Shown: piece by piece, positions 1-6,247 of the stretch
How the letters are laid out: every line of letters starts with the position of its first letter
Numbering within the stretch: the first letter of the stretch is position 1
From: Anaerolineaceae bacterium
Lineage (GTDB): Bacteria; Chloroflexota; Anaerolineae; Anaerolineales; Anaerolineaceae
DNA length: 13,647 nucleotides
Direction of reading: 5' to 3'
Assembly (NCBI GenBank): GCA_011620465.1
Contig: WOZC01000031.1
Coordinates: forward strand, 1-13,647
Notes under the pieces: model-generated
The model's database searches: none
What the model saw: the letters and a program-made list of their open reading frames with translations, nothing else
Told to the model about the DNA's origin: nothing
Program-made: the position numbers and the translations under genes

Positions 1-69
1 AGGCAGACGCGCACGACTCAAAATCGTGTACCCTCGGGTATGTGGGTTCGATTCCCACCTTCGGCACCA
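1..69 (+). tRNA. tRNA-Leu (anticodon CAA), 5' end cut off by the window edge
   Basis: This is the 3' part of a class II tRNA. The anticodon stem CACGA/TCGTG (12-16 and 24-28) encloses the loop CTCAAAA, which gives anticodon CAA at 19-21 and so reads the leucine codon UUG. A variable arm (ACCCTCGGGT) follows, then a T arm with stem GTGGG/CCCAC around TTCGATT, an acceptor strand CTTCGGC, discriminator A and an encoded CCA at 67-69. The long variable arm and discriminator A both fit leucine. The acceptor 5' strand and much of the D arm lie outside the window. Confidence 0.93.
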
Positions 70-70
70 A

Positions 71-101
71 AAAAGCCCCTCCAATATTTGGAGGGGCTTT
101 T
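71..101 (+). terminator. Intrinsic terminator of the tRNA-Leu gene, probably bidirectional
   Basis: A perfect 12-bp stem (AAAAGCCCCTCC at 71-82, its complement at 90-101) encloses a 7-nt loop and ends in a T run. It starts 2 nt after the tRNA CCA. Read on the minus strand the stem is also followed by six T residues, so it could stop leftward transcription from the 102-500 region too. Confidence 0.9.
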
Positions 102-137
102 GACTTTTATAACCAGGTCTGCGTTTAATGGATCGTG

Positions 138-362
138 TTAGTTATTCCTGGCAATGTAATGCTTGCTCTCGCATTGCCTGACTTTACAGTGTGGATCCTG
201 GCAGAGGAGCCAGGGGGCATATGAAAGCATCTCCCTGCGGGTCAGATTTACACTTGCAGGTCCGAGAGCTTTGTGAAGGTTTTTTGCCGAACTCCTTACG
301 AAACAGTTGCGCTCGGTATCGAATACGTGACAGCATTGATTGATTTTAGTTAAATGGAACAT
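138..362 (-). CDS. Doubtful small hypothetical protein, 74 aa, cysteine-rich
   Basis: I do not recognise this ORF. It is listed only because the signals around it agree. A minus-strand promoter-like sequence lies upstream at 495-522. A purine-rich stretch with AAAGGA precedes the ATG at a workable distance. The bidirectional terminator at 71-101 lies downstream. The 74-aa product has six cysteines (a CC pair near residue 10, one at about 20, and a C-x4-C-x4-C pattern near the end), which could suggest metal binding, but no family motif is visible. It has no predicted membrane segment. It may equally be a chance ORF inside a noncoding leftward transcript. Confidence 0.2.
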   Translation of the reverse strand: MFHLTKINQCCHVFDTERNCFVRSSAKNLHKALGPASVNLTRREMLSYAPWLLCQDPHCKVRQCESKHYIARNN

Positions 363-494
363 CCCTTTTCCTTTCTTGTTAAGGTGCGCACGCCCTGGTA
401 ATCGAAAACCAAGTCGGTTTTTCGAGTCAAGTCAAGGAATTGGGATGGTGGATGGGCTCAGCATAGTTGTTTTGTGTTTTTGTTGCGCACAATT

Positions 495-522
495 AGTCTA
501 TCACGATGCCTGGCACTGTCAA
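495..522 (-). promoter_or_regulatory. Minus-strand sigma70-like promoter
   Basis: On the minus strand, a perfect -35 TTGACA (522-517) is separated by 16 nt from TAGACT (500-495), which is preceded by an extended -10 TG (TGA-TAGACT). Transcription would start near 488 and run left toward the terminator at 71-101, covering the doubtful 74-aa ORF. There is no experimental support. Confidence 0.45.
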
Positions 523-562
523 GAATTAATATTTGTTGTTAAAGTTAGGAAAATAAAAATAG

Positions 563-592
563 TTGATATTTCAAATAAAGCACAAATATAAT
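563..592 (+). promoter_or_regulatory. Plus-strand sigma70-like promoter P1
   Basis: TTGATA (563-568), an 18-nt spacer and a perfect TATAAT (587-592), in AT-rich DNA. The predicted start is near 599. No plus-strand gene follows before the terminator at 738-778, so it would give a transcript of about 180 nt that includes the smaller RNA predicted from P2. Confidence 0.5.
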
Positions 593-655
593 TAAAATAA
601 GGACAGCACACATTTTTCGAAAATGACGAAAATTACACATTATGTCAGGAATATG

Positions 656-684
656 TTGATATCAGAACCAGATTATGCTATATT
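656..684 (+). promoter_or_regulatory. Plus-strand sigma70-like promoter P2 with extended -10
   Basis: TTGATA (656-661), an exact 17-nt spacer and TATATT (679-684), preceded by the extended -10 dinucleotide TG at 676-677. Both hexamers match consensus at 5 of 6 positions. The predicted start is near 691. The -35 shares the string GTTGATAT with P1. Confidence 0.6.
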
Positions 685-690
685 CAGAAA

Positions 691-780
691 ATAATTATCA
701 GATCATTGGCGCCGATGGCAGGGGACCGGTGCGGAAGGATTGCCAGTAATGAGGGAGCGTATTAGTGGCAATCTTTTTGT
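691..780 (+). ncRNA. Predicted small RNA of about 90 nt, unknown family
   Basis: A strong promoter (656-684) and an intrinsic terminator (738-778) bracket about 90 nt with no meaningful ORF, directed against the 3' end of mutS2. Seen in the sequence: a possible 5' hairpin (GCGCCG at 710-715 pairing with CGGTGC, allowing one G-U) and the terminator hairpin. Several GGA-type motifs occur, at 722-725, 733-739 and 753-756, the last in the terminator loop. The CGGAAG string recalls the SRP RNA tetraloop, but the flanking conserved SRP loop sequences are missing, so I do not call it SRP RNA. The GGA motifs could bind a CsrA-type protein or interact with target mRNAs; that is inference. The RNA could also start at P1 and be about 180 nt. 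Confidence 0.5.
738..778 (+). terminator. Plus-strand intrinsic terminator of the predicted small RNA
   Basis: GATTGCCA (738-745) pairs with TGGCAATC (766-773). Inside, after one G-G mismatch, TAAT (747-750) pairs with ATTA (761-764), leaving a 10-nt loop. Five T residues follow on the plus strand (774-778). Read on the minus strand the hairpin is followed by CTTCCGC instead of T residues, so it is directional and does not look like a mutS2 terminator. Confidence 0.7.
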
Positions 781-3191
781 TAATTTGAATTTTGAAAAAA
801 TACCACGCTGACACCATCCCCGCCCTCATTATCTCCGCCTCTTTCCCAACGCGAAACATAAGAGGAATGCCGCAAGGTATCCCGGACAGTTTCGCGTAAC
901 GCTCCTGTGCCTTTACCGTGAATGATGCGACCAAAGGGTAAGCCAGAACTAAATGATTGCTCGAGGTAATGGTCAAGTTTGTCCAGCGCGTCTTCCACCC
1001 GAAGACCACGCAAATCCAACTCCATCGGTACCCCGGATACGTTTGGCAGGGTTGTACGTCCTGTTTGCTCAACCTTTTTCTCTTCATTGACAGCGTCTTC
1101 TTCAACAACGCTTCTTCTGCTGATATCCTGGGCTAAAAGGCGCAAGCGCACAGCCCCAGCCTGGACTTCAAATTGGTCCCCATCAATGGCTGTAACAGTA
1201 CCTTCCACCCCCAACTTTTTAATCTGGACCTTTTGACCGACCTGGATCGGACCTGACGGTTTATGGAGCGGGTAGGCTTGTTTGCGACGATGGAGTTGTT
1301 TTTCGATGTGGTTTTGCTCCAGTTCAACCAGCTTTTCCTCGACCTCTGCCAGCTCAACCTTACGTTCAGGTTCATTTCGCAGGCGCTTGATAGCTTTTTG
1401 GAGCTCCCGGACCTGGTCCCGTAAGGCTTCCAGCTCGTCTTCAGCCTGGGTGTGAGCCTCATCCAGGATTTTTTCCCGCTCGCTCTCAAGTTTTTCCAGC
1501 CGTTTTTCCAGTTCAGCTTCTTTATTTTGGGCTGATTGCAAGGCTTTTTCGGAGGCGGTGAAATTTTTATTGGCAAGATTACGCTGTCGGTGGATCTCTT
1601 CCAGAAGGTCATCAACATGCAGGTCGTCGGGATTGATCTCTTTCCGGGCGGCTTCCAAAATCTCGGGGTCCAGCCCCAACCGTTCGGCGATTGCCAAAGC
1701 GTTGGAGCGTCCAGGCAGCCCGATCATTAACCGATAAGTGGGCATGAGCGTTTCCGGGTCAAATTCGAGACTGGCGTTGGTTACGCCAGCAGTCGCATGC
1801 GCATAGCTCTTAAGTTCTGGAAAATGCGTGGCGACAAAGCAGGTAATTTGCCTTTTGAGCATGGTATCCAAAACAGCCCGCGCCAAGGCAGATCCTTCCT
1901 GGGGGTCCGTACCGGAACCCAGTTCGTCCAACAGAACCAGCGAACGTGAGTTAGCCCGCCGAAGGATGCGAACAAGCTGGCTGATATGCCCTGAGAAGGT
2001 GGAGAGCGATTGCTCGATCGATTGTTCGTCACCGATATCGGCAAAAACATCCTGGAAAACGCTGATGCGCGAACCAGAACGCGCTGGAATTTGCAACCCC
2101 GCCTGTGCCATTAAGACCATCAACCCAATCGTTTTCAACGTTACGGTTTTACCACCGGTGTTGGGTCCCGTCAGGACAACCGCAAAAGTCTTTCGATCCA
2201 ACTCAACATCGATCGGTACCACTTTGTCCGCTGCCAGCAGGGGATGGCGAGCCTGGATGAGGTGGATCAGGCTGCCGGGATGGTTGGAATCGGCTCGTTT
2301 CTCAAAGGCAACCAGCTCAGGCTCGCAGGCACGCAGGTCATCGGCATAGCGGGCTTTCATGAGGATCAGATCCAGTTCCGCCATCACATTACTGGTTTGG
2401 ATGAGTTCTTCGGAATAGCCGGCGATCTCACCACTCAGGTTGTGCAGCACGCGCAAGACTTCATCGCGCTCGTCCAGTTCGAGCTGGCGGTATTTGTTGT
2501 TCCATTCCACAACCGCCAGGGGTTCCACGAAAAGCGTGGCGCCGGAAGAGCTTTGATCATGGATGATCGATTTGATCTGCCCTTTATGTTCGGCTTTCAG
2601 CGGCAAGACGTAACGACCGCTCCGTTGGGTGATGAGTGATTCCTGAAGCATGCGCGCGCTGCCCGGGTCGGTCAGATAGCGATTCATGCGATCCATCAGG
2701 CGCGAATGGGTGATTTTCAGGTCAGCGCGGATTCGCTCCAGAAGTGGTGAAGCACTGTCGAGCACCTCACCCCGATCGTTGATGGTTTTGTTGATCAGGT
2801 CGATCAAACCGTGTCCGTCCGATAAACTTACAGCCATTTCCGCCAGCAGAGGAGCTTCCGTGGACTTTTCAAGCAAGAAACGCCTGGCATCCCGTGAGAC
2901 AACCAGCGAATTTCGGATGGCAAGGAGGTTGGGCGCTTCAAGCGTCATTTGATGGCGAGCCTGGTCTGCAAATGGGCGCATATCGACTGCTCCCCGAAAA
3001 TGAAGCGCGTCAGTCAGGCTCAACAGGTAGCGCGCCTGGCGGGTTTGCTCTTGGAAAACCTGGGCTTTTTCGAGACTGCTGGTTGGTCGCAGTCTGGTTG
3101 CCAGCTTTTCAGAAAGATCGAAACTGGCATAGGCTTTCAAGCGTTCCAGCACTTTATGGAATTCAAGTAAGATCAGGCTTTTCGGGTTCAT
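780..3191 (-). CDS. mutS2: Endonuclease MutS2 (recombination/ribosome-rescue ATPase with Smr domain)
   Basis: MutS2 is a MutS-family ATPase without the mismatch-recognition domain. In other bacteria it limits homologous recombination by acting on branched DNA, and in Bacillus it has also been linked to splitting collided ribosomes. The 803-aa product has the usual full length and order: an N-terminal core/clamp, Walker A GPNTGGKT (342-349), Walker B LVLLDELGSGTDP (about 418-430), and the ATH motif (454-456). A long charged coiled coil (about 530-640) and a KOW-like beta segment (about 650-690) follow. A C-terminal Smr nuclease domain (about 723-799) carries LDLRG and HGKGTG. The ATG at 3191 gives a normal MutS2 N-terminus. 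No Shine-Dalgarno is visible before it. It stands alone; the predicted small RNA converges on its 3' end. Confidence 0.96.
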   Translation of the reverse strand: MNPKSLILLEFHKVLERLKAYASFDLSEKLATRLRPTSSLEKAQVFQEQTRQARYLLSLTDALHFRGAVDMRPFADQARHQMTLEAPNLLAIRNSLVVSRDARRFLLEKSTEAPLLAEMAVSLSDGHGLIDLINKTINDRGEVLDSASPLLERIRADLKITHSRLMDRMNRYLTDPGSARMLQESLITQRSGRYVLPLKAEHKGQIKSIIHDQSSSGATLFVEPLAVVEWNNKYRQLELDERDEVLRVLHNLSGEIAGYSEELIQTSNVMAELDLILMKARYADDLRACEPELVAFEKRADSNHPGSLIHLIQARHPLLAADKVVPIDVELDRKTFAVVLTGPNTGGKTVTLKTIGLMVLMAQAGLQIPARSGSRISVFQDVFADIGDEQSIEQSLSTFSGHISQLVRILRRANSRSLVLLDELGSGTDPQEGSALARAVLDTMLKRQITCFVATHFPELKSYAHATAGVTNASLEFDPETLMPTYRLMIGLPGRSNALAIAERLGLDPEILEAARKEINPDDLHVDDLLEEIHRQRNLANKNFTASEKALQSAQNKEAELEKRLEKLESEREKILDEAHTQAEDELEALRDQVRELQKAIKRLRNEPERKVELAEVEEKLVELEQNHIEKQLHRRKQAYPLHKPSGPIQVGQKVQIKKLGVEGTVTAIDGDQFEVQAGAVRLRLLAQDISRRSVVEEDAVNEEKKVEQTGRTTLPNVSGVPMELDLRGLRVEDALDKLDHYLEQSFSSGLPFGRIIHGKGTGALRETVRDTLRHSSYVSRWERGGDNEGGDGVSVVFFQNSN

Positions 3192-3220
3192 CGAAGAAAG
3201 TGTATCATGAAGATAGATGA

Positions 3221-3248
3221 ATTTTATTTTTTCTATACCGGGTGTAAA
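3221..3248 (-). promoter_or_regulatory. Probable mutS2 promoter
   Basis: On the minus strand, TTTACA (3248-3243), a 16-nt spacer and TAAAAT (3226-3221), each 5 of 6 to consensus. The start would be near 3214, giving a leader of about 23 nt without a Shine-Dalgarno. A closer alternative is TACACT (3204-3199), which lies 7 nt before the ATG and would make the mRNA nearly leaderless. Confidence 0.4.
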
Positions 3249-3530
3249 CCAGATTCGGTTTGAAAAAGGTTAAAACTGACTCAACATGGTAATCAGTGAC
3301 CGACCGGAAAAATCTTTCATAAGCAATACCATGACTGCTGAAGGTTTGGAGTATGTTTTGGTTGATAAGTCGAGTTGTAGAATAATGAGAAAACCCCGGG
3401 TGCTCCAAACCAAAAATCATGTTAACGACCTCGTCTAACGGCAGAAAAGCGGATCGAAAACTAGACAACTTACCTCTTCATGCTCCATCCCGGGCTGCTG
3501 ATTATCAATCTGCAGTCCGGGAAACTTAAG

Positions 3531-3559
3531 TTGCCACATTTCCCCTTGCATTCTATACT
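3531..3559 (+). promoter_or_regulatory. Distal promoter upstream of the two-component operon
   Basis: TTGCCA (3531-3536), an exact 17-nt spacer and TATACT (3554-3559), both 5 of 6 to consensus. The predicted start is near 3566, which would put a leader of about 195 nt on the response-regulator mRNA, including the 39-codon ORF at 3619-3738. Confidence 0.45.
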
Positions 3560-3618
3560 CTCCCTGAACCAAAGTGTTATGAAAATCCGCTAACTTTATT
3601 ATCAGGACAAGTAAAAAA

Positions 3619-3738
3619 ATGAAACCAAATTCAAGATCACGAAACCTGGTTTCTCGTGTAACCCTAATAATCTGGAAATCCAGTTCACCTTATGGCGTTA
3701 TTGTTGGGTCAGCCGCTCCAGGCTCTTGGCTGAGGTAG
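3619..3738 (+). CDS. Possible 39-aa upstream ORF in the response-regulator leader
   Basis: This short ORF runs from ATG 3619 to TAG 3736-3738 and ends 22 nt before the response-regulator ATG. AGGA at 3604-3607 lies 11 nt upstream, a rather long distance for a Shine-Dalgarno. The peptide is basic at its N-terminus, has a short hydrophobic patch (VTLIIW) and a second one (YGVIVGSAAPG), and matches nothing I recognise. The palindrome at 3638-3658 lies inside it. It would be made only from the distal promoter. It could be a regulatory leader peptide or a chance ORF. Confidence 0.25.
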   Translation: MKPNSRSRNLVSRVTLIIWKSSSPYGVIVGSAAPGSWLR

Positions 3739-3754
3739 AGTAGAAAGATATAAT
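3726..3754 (+). promoter_or_regulatory. Proximal promoter placing transcription start at the response-regulator ATG
   Basis: TTGGCT (3726-3731), a 17-nt spacer and a perfect TATAAT (3749-3754) that ends exactly 6 nt before the ATG at 3761. The start would fall on or next to the A of the ATG, which predicts a leaderless mRNA. No Shine-Dalgarno precedes the ATG. Confidence 0.65.
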
Positions 3755-3760
3755 TTCACT

Positions 3761-4450
3761 ATGACACGTAAAATCCTTGTCGTTGATGACACCCGTAATA
3801 TGCAGACGCTGCTCAAAGATTTTCTGGATAAGCAGAATTATGAAGTATTGTTAGCGTTTGATGGCATAGAAGCAATGGACATCTTTGAACAAAAGCATCC
3901 TGATATGATCCTTCTTGACATCATGATGCCGAGAATGGATGGCTTTCAATTCCTCACCAGGCTTCGCCAAACCAGCAAAGTGCCTGTTATTATGATCTCA
4001 GCTAAACAACAGGAGAACGATATCATCAAAGGTTTTGAGCTTGGTGCTGACGACTACATATGCAAGCCTTTCAGACTGCGCGAACTGCTGATGCGCATCC
4101 GGGCGGTCATGCGGCGGACATCAGAAAACGACCGGGAGGATGAAGTTTTAACAGTTCAGGATATTCATCTGGACCGGTCCCGCCACGAAATCCATAAACA
4201 AGACCAGTTGATTGAAACCACGCCGTTAGAATTTGCATTGATGGAAATGTTGATGCAGTCAGCCGGAAAAGTTCTCATACACCAAGATGTAAGTTTGAAA
4301 CTTATGGATCTTGGTTTCAGCGGCTCCGAGATGACCCTGAAGATCCACATTCGCAATCTTCGTTTGAAATTGGGCGATGATTCGAGTCAGCCCACCTATA
4401 TTGAAAACGTCTTCGGTGTTGGTTATCGTTTTTTGGAAGGAACGCGTTGA
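3761..4450 (+). CDS. OmpR/PhoB-family response regulator
   Basis: This is a cytoplasmic DNA-binding regulator that takes a phosphoryl group from the kinase encoded next to it. The 229-aa product has an N-terminal receiver domain (about 4-118) with acidic pair D9/D10, phospho-acceptor D53 in LLDIMMP, a serine at 80 in the usual T/S position, and K102 in the CKPF motif. A C-terminal winged-helix domain (about 128-226) follows, with a recognition-helix region near IHIRNLRLKLGD and the family-ending VFGVGYRF. Start: ATG 3761, supported by the perfect -10 just 6 nt upstream and by MTRKILVVDD, which is the typical receiver N-terminus. It overlaps the kinase gene by 4 nt. The target genes and stimulus cannot be read from the sequence. 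Confidence 0.95.
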   Translation: MTRKILVVDDTRNMQTLLKDFLDKQNYEVLLAFDGIEAMDIFEQKHPDMILLDIMMPRMDGFQFLTRLRQTSKVPVIMISAKQQENDIIKGFELGADDYICKPFRLRELLMRIRAVMRRTSENDREDEVLTVQDIHLDRSRHEIHKQDQLIETTPLEFALMEMLMQSAGKVLIHQDVSLKLMDLGFSGSEMTLKIHIRNLRLKLGDDSSQPTYIENVFGVGYRFLEGTR

Positions 4451-5829
4451 AAAAATCTCTGCGATTGAAGCTGATTGTCAGCTATCTTGCGGTTGCTTTT
4501 TTCACCATTCTGGCGGTCATTGCTGTCATTCGTCTCACCTCTGACCAATCCATCCGCCAAATGGTTGTTGATCGTCAAGTGGAATCGCTTTCAACCGCAT
4601 TGACAACCTATTATCGTGAAAAAGGCAGCCTGAAAGGGTTCCAGAGATATTATTTTGGTTTTCTCACTGTTCAGCAATATCAAAACCCCCGCATTCTATC
4701 AGATAAGCCGTATGACCTCAGAGGGCTGAGAGGCTTGGTGGACAACAACGGAGAAGTGCTGCTGCCATTCTCGGGTTACAGAATTGGTGATCAGGTCCCC
4801 TCCCGGATATTTCTGGAAGGTGAAAGTGTGAAGTTAGATGGTGAGACAATCGCCTGGATCATTATCGACAAAGAAAGGGAATTTGCTCTGAACCCTGAAG
4901 AGGAACGTTTCCAGGAACGGATCAACCTCGCAATTGCATGGGGCTCAGCTGCAGGTATGGTATTGGCGGTTCTGATCGGTGTTCTTCTCGCTGGAAACGT
5001 TTTAAAACCAATACGCAGGCTAACCGAAGCTTCAGTGAGCATGGCAGGGGGTAAAATCCGGCAACAAGTACCGGTCAGTTCTACTGATGAAATTGGGCAA
5101 CTAACGGCAAGTTTTAATACTATGAGTGAAGAGCTTAGCCGGGTAGAATCACAACGAATGCAAATGACCGCCGATATCACCCACGACCTTTCCACACCTC
5201 TGCAGATCATTTCAGGTTACATCGAGTTGCTCGAAAATGGTGAGCTGGAACTAAATAAAAACCATCTTGATATTATCCGGACTGAACTTGAGCATCTGCA
5301 CCGCTTGGTTGGAGACCTGACAACGCTATCGCAGGTGGACGCGGGTGGGATTGAGTTGGTTGAAGAAGTGATTAACCCGAACAGCTTGCTGGAAAACATT
5401 TGGAATACCTATGAACTGATGGCACAAAAGGCTGGGATTACCCTTAAGCTTGAGATAGATGACACACAAGCGTTTATTAAGGTTGACGAAGGGCGCATGA
5501 TCCAGATACTTAAGAACCTAGTTGAGAATGCATTGCGCCACACGCCAGATGGCGGTCAGGTGACGCTTTCCTCAAAAGTCGCACAAACCGTTGAACTAAG
5601 TGTGAGTGATACTGGTCAGGGGATTGATGCGGCGGATCTGCCCTTTATTTTTGATCGCTTCTACCAGGTTGACAAGGCGCGAACAGGCGGTAAGGGCAAG
5701 ATGGGCTTGGGTTTGGCCATTTGCCAGGCGTTGGCAGAAGCGCAGGGAGTCAAGCTTCGAGCAGAATCAGAAGGGCTGGGCAAAGGCAGCCGTTTTATCC
5801 TCTCAATCCCTATTGATAAGAAAGAATAG
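4447..5829 (+). CDS. Membrane sensor histidine kinase (HAMP, HisKA, HATPase_c)
   Basis: Partner kinase of the preceding regulator. The 460-aa protein starts at TTG 4447, whose last two bases lie in the regulator's TGA stop (4-nt overlap). GGAAGGA stands 6 nt upstream as Shine-Dalgarno, and a later ATG start would lose the first membrane helix. Order: TM1 (about 9-30), an extracytoplasmic sensor segment of about 130 residues without a recognised fold, TM2 (about 160-186), HAMP (about 187-240), and HisKA with phospho-acceptor H246 in THDLSTPLQ. The HATPase domain follows with the N-box (N357, N361), G1 DTGQG (388-392), F-box FIFDRFYQ and G2 GKMGLGLA. The H-box has S where many kinases have R (SHELRTPL). 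Translational coupling suggests equal production with the regulator. The signal it senses is unknown. Confidence 0.95.
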   Translation: MKKSLRLKLIVSYLAVAFFTILAVIAVIRLTSDQSIRQMVVDRQVESLSTALTTYYREKGSLKGFQRYYFGFLTVQQYQNPRILSDKPYDLRGLRGLVDNNGEVLLPFSGYRIGDQVPSRIFLEGESVKLDGETIAWIIIDKEREFALNPEEERFQERINLAIAWGSAAGMVLAVLIGVLLAGNVLKPIRRLTEASVSMAGGKIRQQVPVSSTDEIGQLTASFNTMSEELSRVESQRMQMTADITHDLSTPLQIISGYIELLENGELELNKNHLDIIRTELEHLHRLVGDLTTLSQVDAGGIELVEEVINPNSLLENIWNTYELMAQKAGITLKLEIDDTQAFIKVDEGRMIQILKNLVENALRHTPDGGQVTLSSKVAQTVELSVSDTGQGIDAADLPFIFDRFYQVDKARTGGKGKMGLGLAICQALAEAQGVKLRAESEGLGKGSRFILSIPIDKKE

Positions 5830-5839
5830 CACAGGTGGG

Positions 5840-5869
5840 CACGATACGGATGTTTCCGCACGGATCGTG
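5840..5869 (+). terminator. Weak candidate stem-loop after the kinase gene
   Basis: CACGAT (5840-5845) pairs with ATCGTG (5864-5869), and CGGA (5847-5850) pairs with TCCG (5855-5858) inside it, with an uneven internal loop. It begins 10 nt after the kinase stop. There is no T run directly after it, so it may be an mRNA-end stabiliser rather than an intrinsic terminator. A perfect 11-nt palindrome, CCTTTTAAAGG, follows at 5879-5889. Confidence 0.3.
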
Positions 5870-5973
5870 GATAGTAAGCCTTTTAAAGGATGCATCACAG
5901 GCGGCATAAACAGGACTAACTCCAAAAATACTCGTTTTCCCAAAAATTCATTCCTCTTCAATACCCACACTTG

Positions 5974-6103
5974 CGCTGCACCGACCGCAGTGCGGTGCGG
6001 CGTCGAGGATGCAGGAGCCAAAACAGGGATTCGCACGCTTCGAGCGTCATGAAATTCCCTTGGCCTAAAAGAGGCTACGCAAAGGGTACTTTTTTAGAAG
6101 CCA
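5974..6103. repeat. Three consecutive stem-loops in the kinase/phosphatase convergent gap
   Basis: Stem 1: CGCTGCACCG (5974-5983) with CGGTGCGGCG (5993-6002), containing one G-T pair and an overlapping perfect palindrome ACCGCA-g-TGCGGT (5984-5996). Stem 2: AGGGA/TCCCT (6025-6029 and 6056-6060) around ACGCT-tcg-AGCGT (6035-6047). Stem 3: TGGC-CTAAAA (6061-6070) with TTTTAG-aa-GCCA (6092-6103). The 5830-6247 gap has no convincing gene. The closeness of these stems could mean a structured RNA, a repeat remnant or overlapping 3'-end structures of the two convergent genes. A promoter-like TG-T-TATAGT lies at 6185-6193 without a good -35. Confidence 0.35.
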
Positions 6104-6247
6104 TAGAGGGGGAGATGGCAAAGATATTCAGTTCAACCTAACGATTGCATTTCAGTAACATTTTAGATGAACTGATGCGATACCTGTTATAGTCGAATGA
6201 ATATTTCTAAGGAAAAGGTTCTTTTTCACATGGGAAAGGCAGGTATC

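Larger units (their letters stand above)
102..655. other. Long region without a convincing protein gene
   Basis: No ORF here matches a family I recognise. Two small hairpins lie near the left end: GGCAATG/CATTGCC (150-156 and 172-178) and CCTGGC/GCCAGG (197-202 and 209-214). The right half becomes AT-rich and contains promoters on both strands, annotated separately. A CGAAAAT motif is repeated at 618-624 and 627-633. The first copy lies in a small palindrome, CATTTT-tcg-AAAATG (611-625). The region may be a decayed gene or a regulatory spacer. Confidence 0.5.
3192..3760. other. 569-bp intergenic region between mutS2 and the response regulator
   Basis: This divergent spacer contains the mutS2 promoter, a distal plus-strand promoter (3531-3559), a proximal promoter at the response-regulator start, and several inverted repeats. 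GGTTTGGAG (3343-3351) pairs with CTCCAAACC (3403-3411), with inner pairs GTTTT/AAAAC. CCCGGGCTGC (3489-3498) pairs with GCAGTCCGGG (3512-3521) with one G-T pair. CACGA/TCGTG (3638-3642 and 3654-3658) flanks an AAACC/GGTTT core. TCAGCC/GGCTGA (3709-3714 and 3728-3733) overlaps the proximal -35. None is followed by a T run, so they look more like operators or RNA structures than terminators. Confidence 0.5.

Noticed and set aside
511..545. Insertion-sequence end, suggested by the GGCACTGTC string
   Set aside because: No matching inverted partner, target duplication or transposase remnant is visible in the window.
340..591. 83-aa plus-strand ORF in the gap before mutS2
   Set aside because: No recognisable domain, no Shine-Dalgarno or fitting promoter upstream, and the AT-rich tail gives low-complexity codons; it also overlaps the minus-strand promoter.
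711..760. SRP (4.5S) RNA, because of the CGGAAG string in the predicted small RNA
   Set aside because: The GGAA loop is not flanked by the conserved symmetric-loop sequences (GTCAGG and AGCAG types), and the 3' half is occupied by the terminator hairpin.
599..780. 6S RNA, because the longer predicted RNA is about 180 nt
   Set aside because: I see no long closing stem joining the two ends and no central bubble; the 3' end folds on itself as a terminator.
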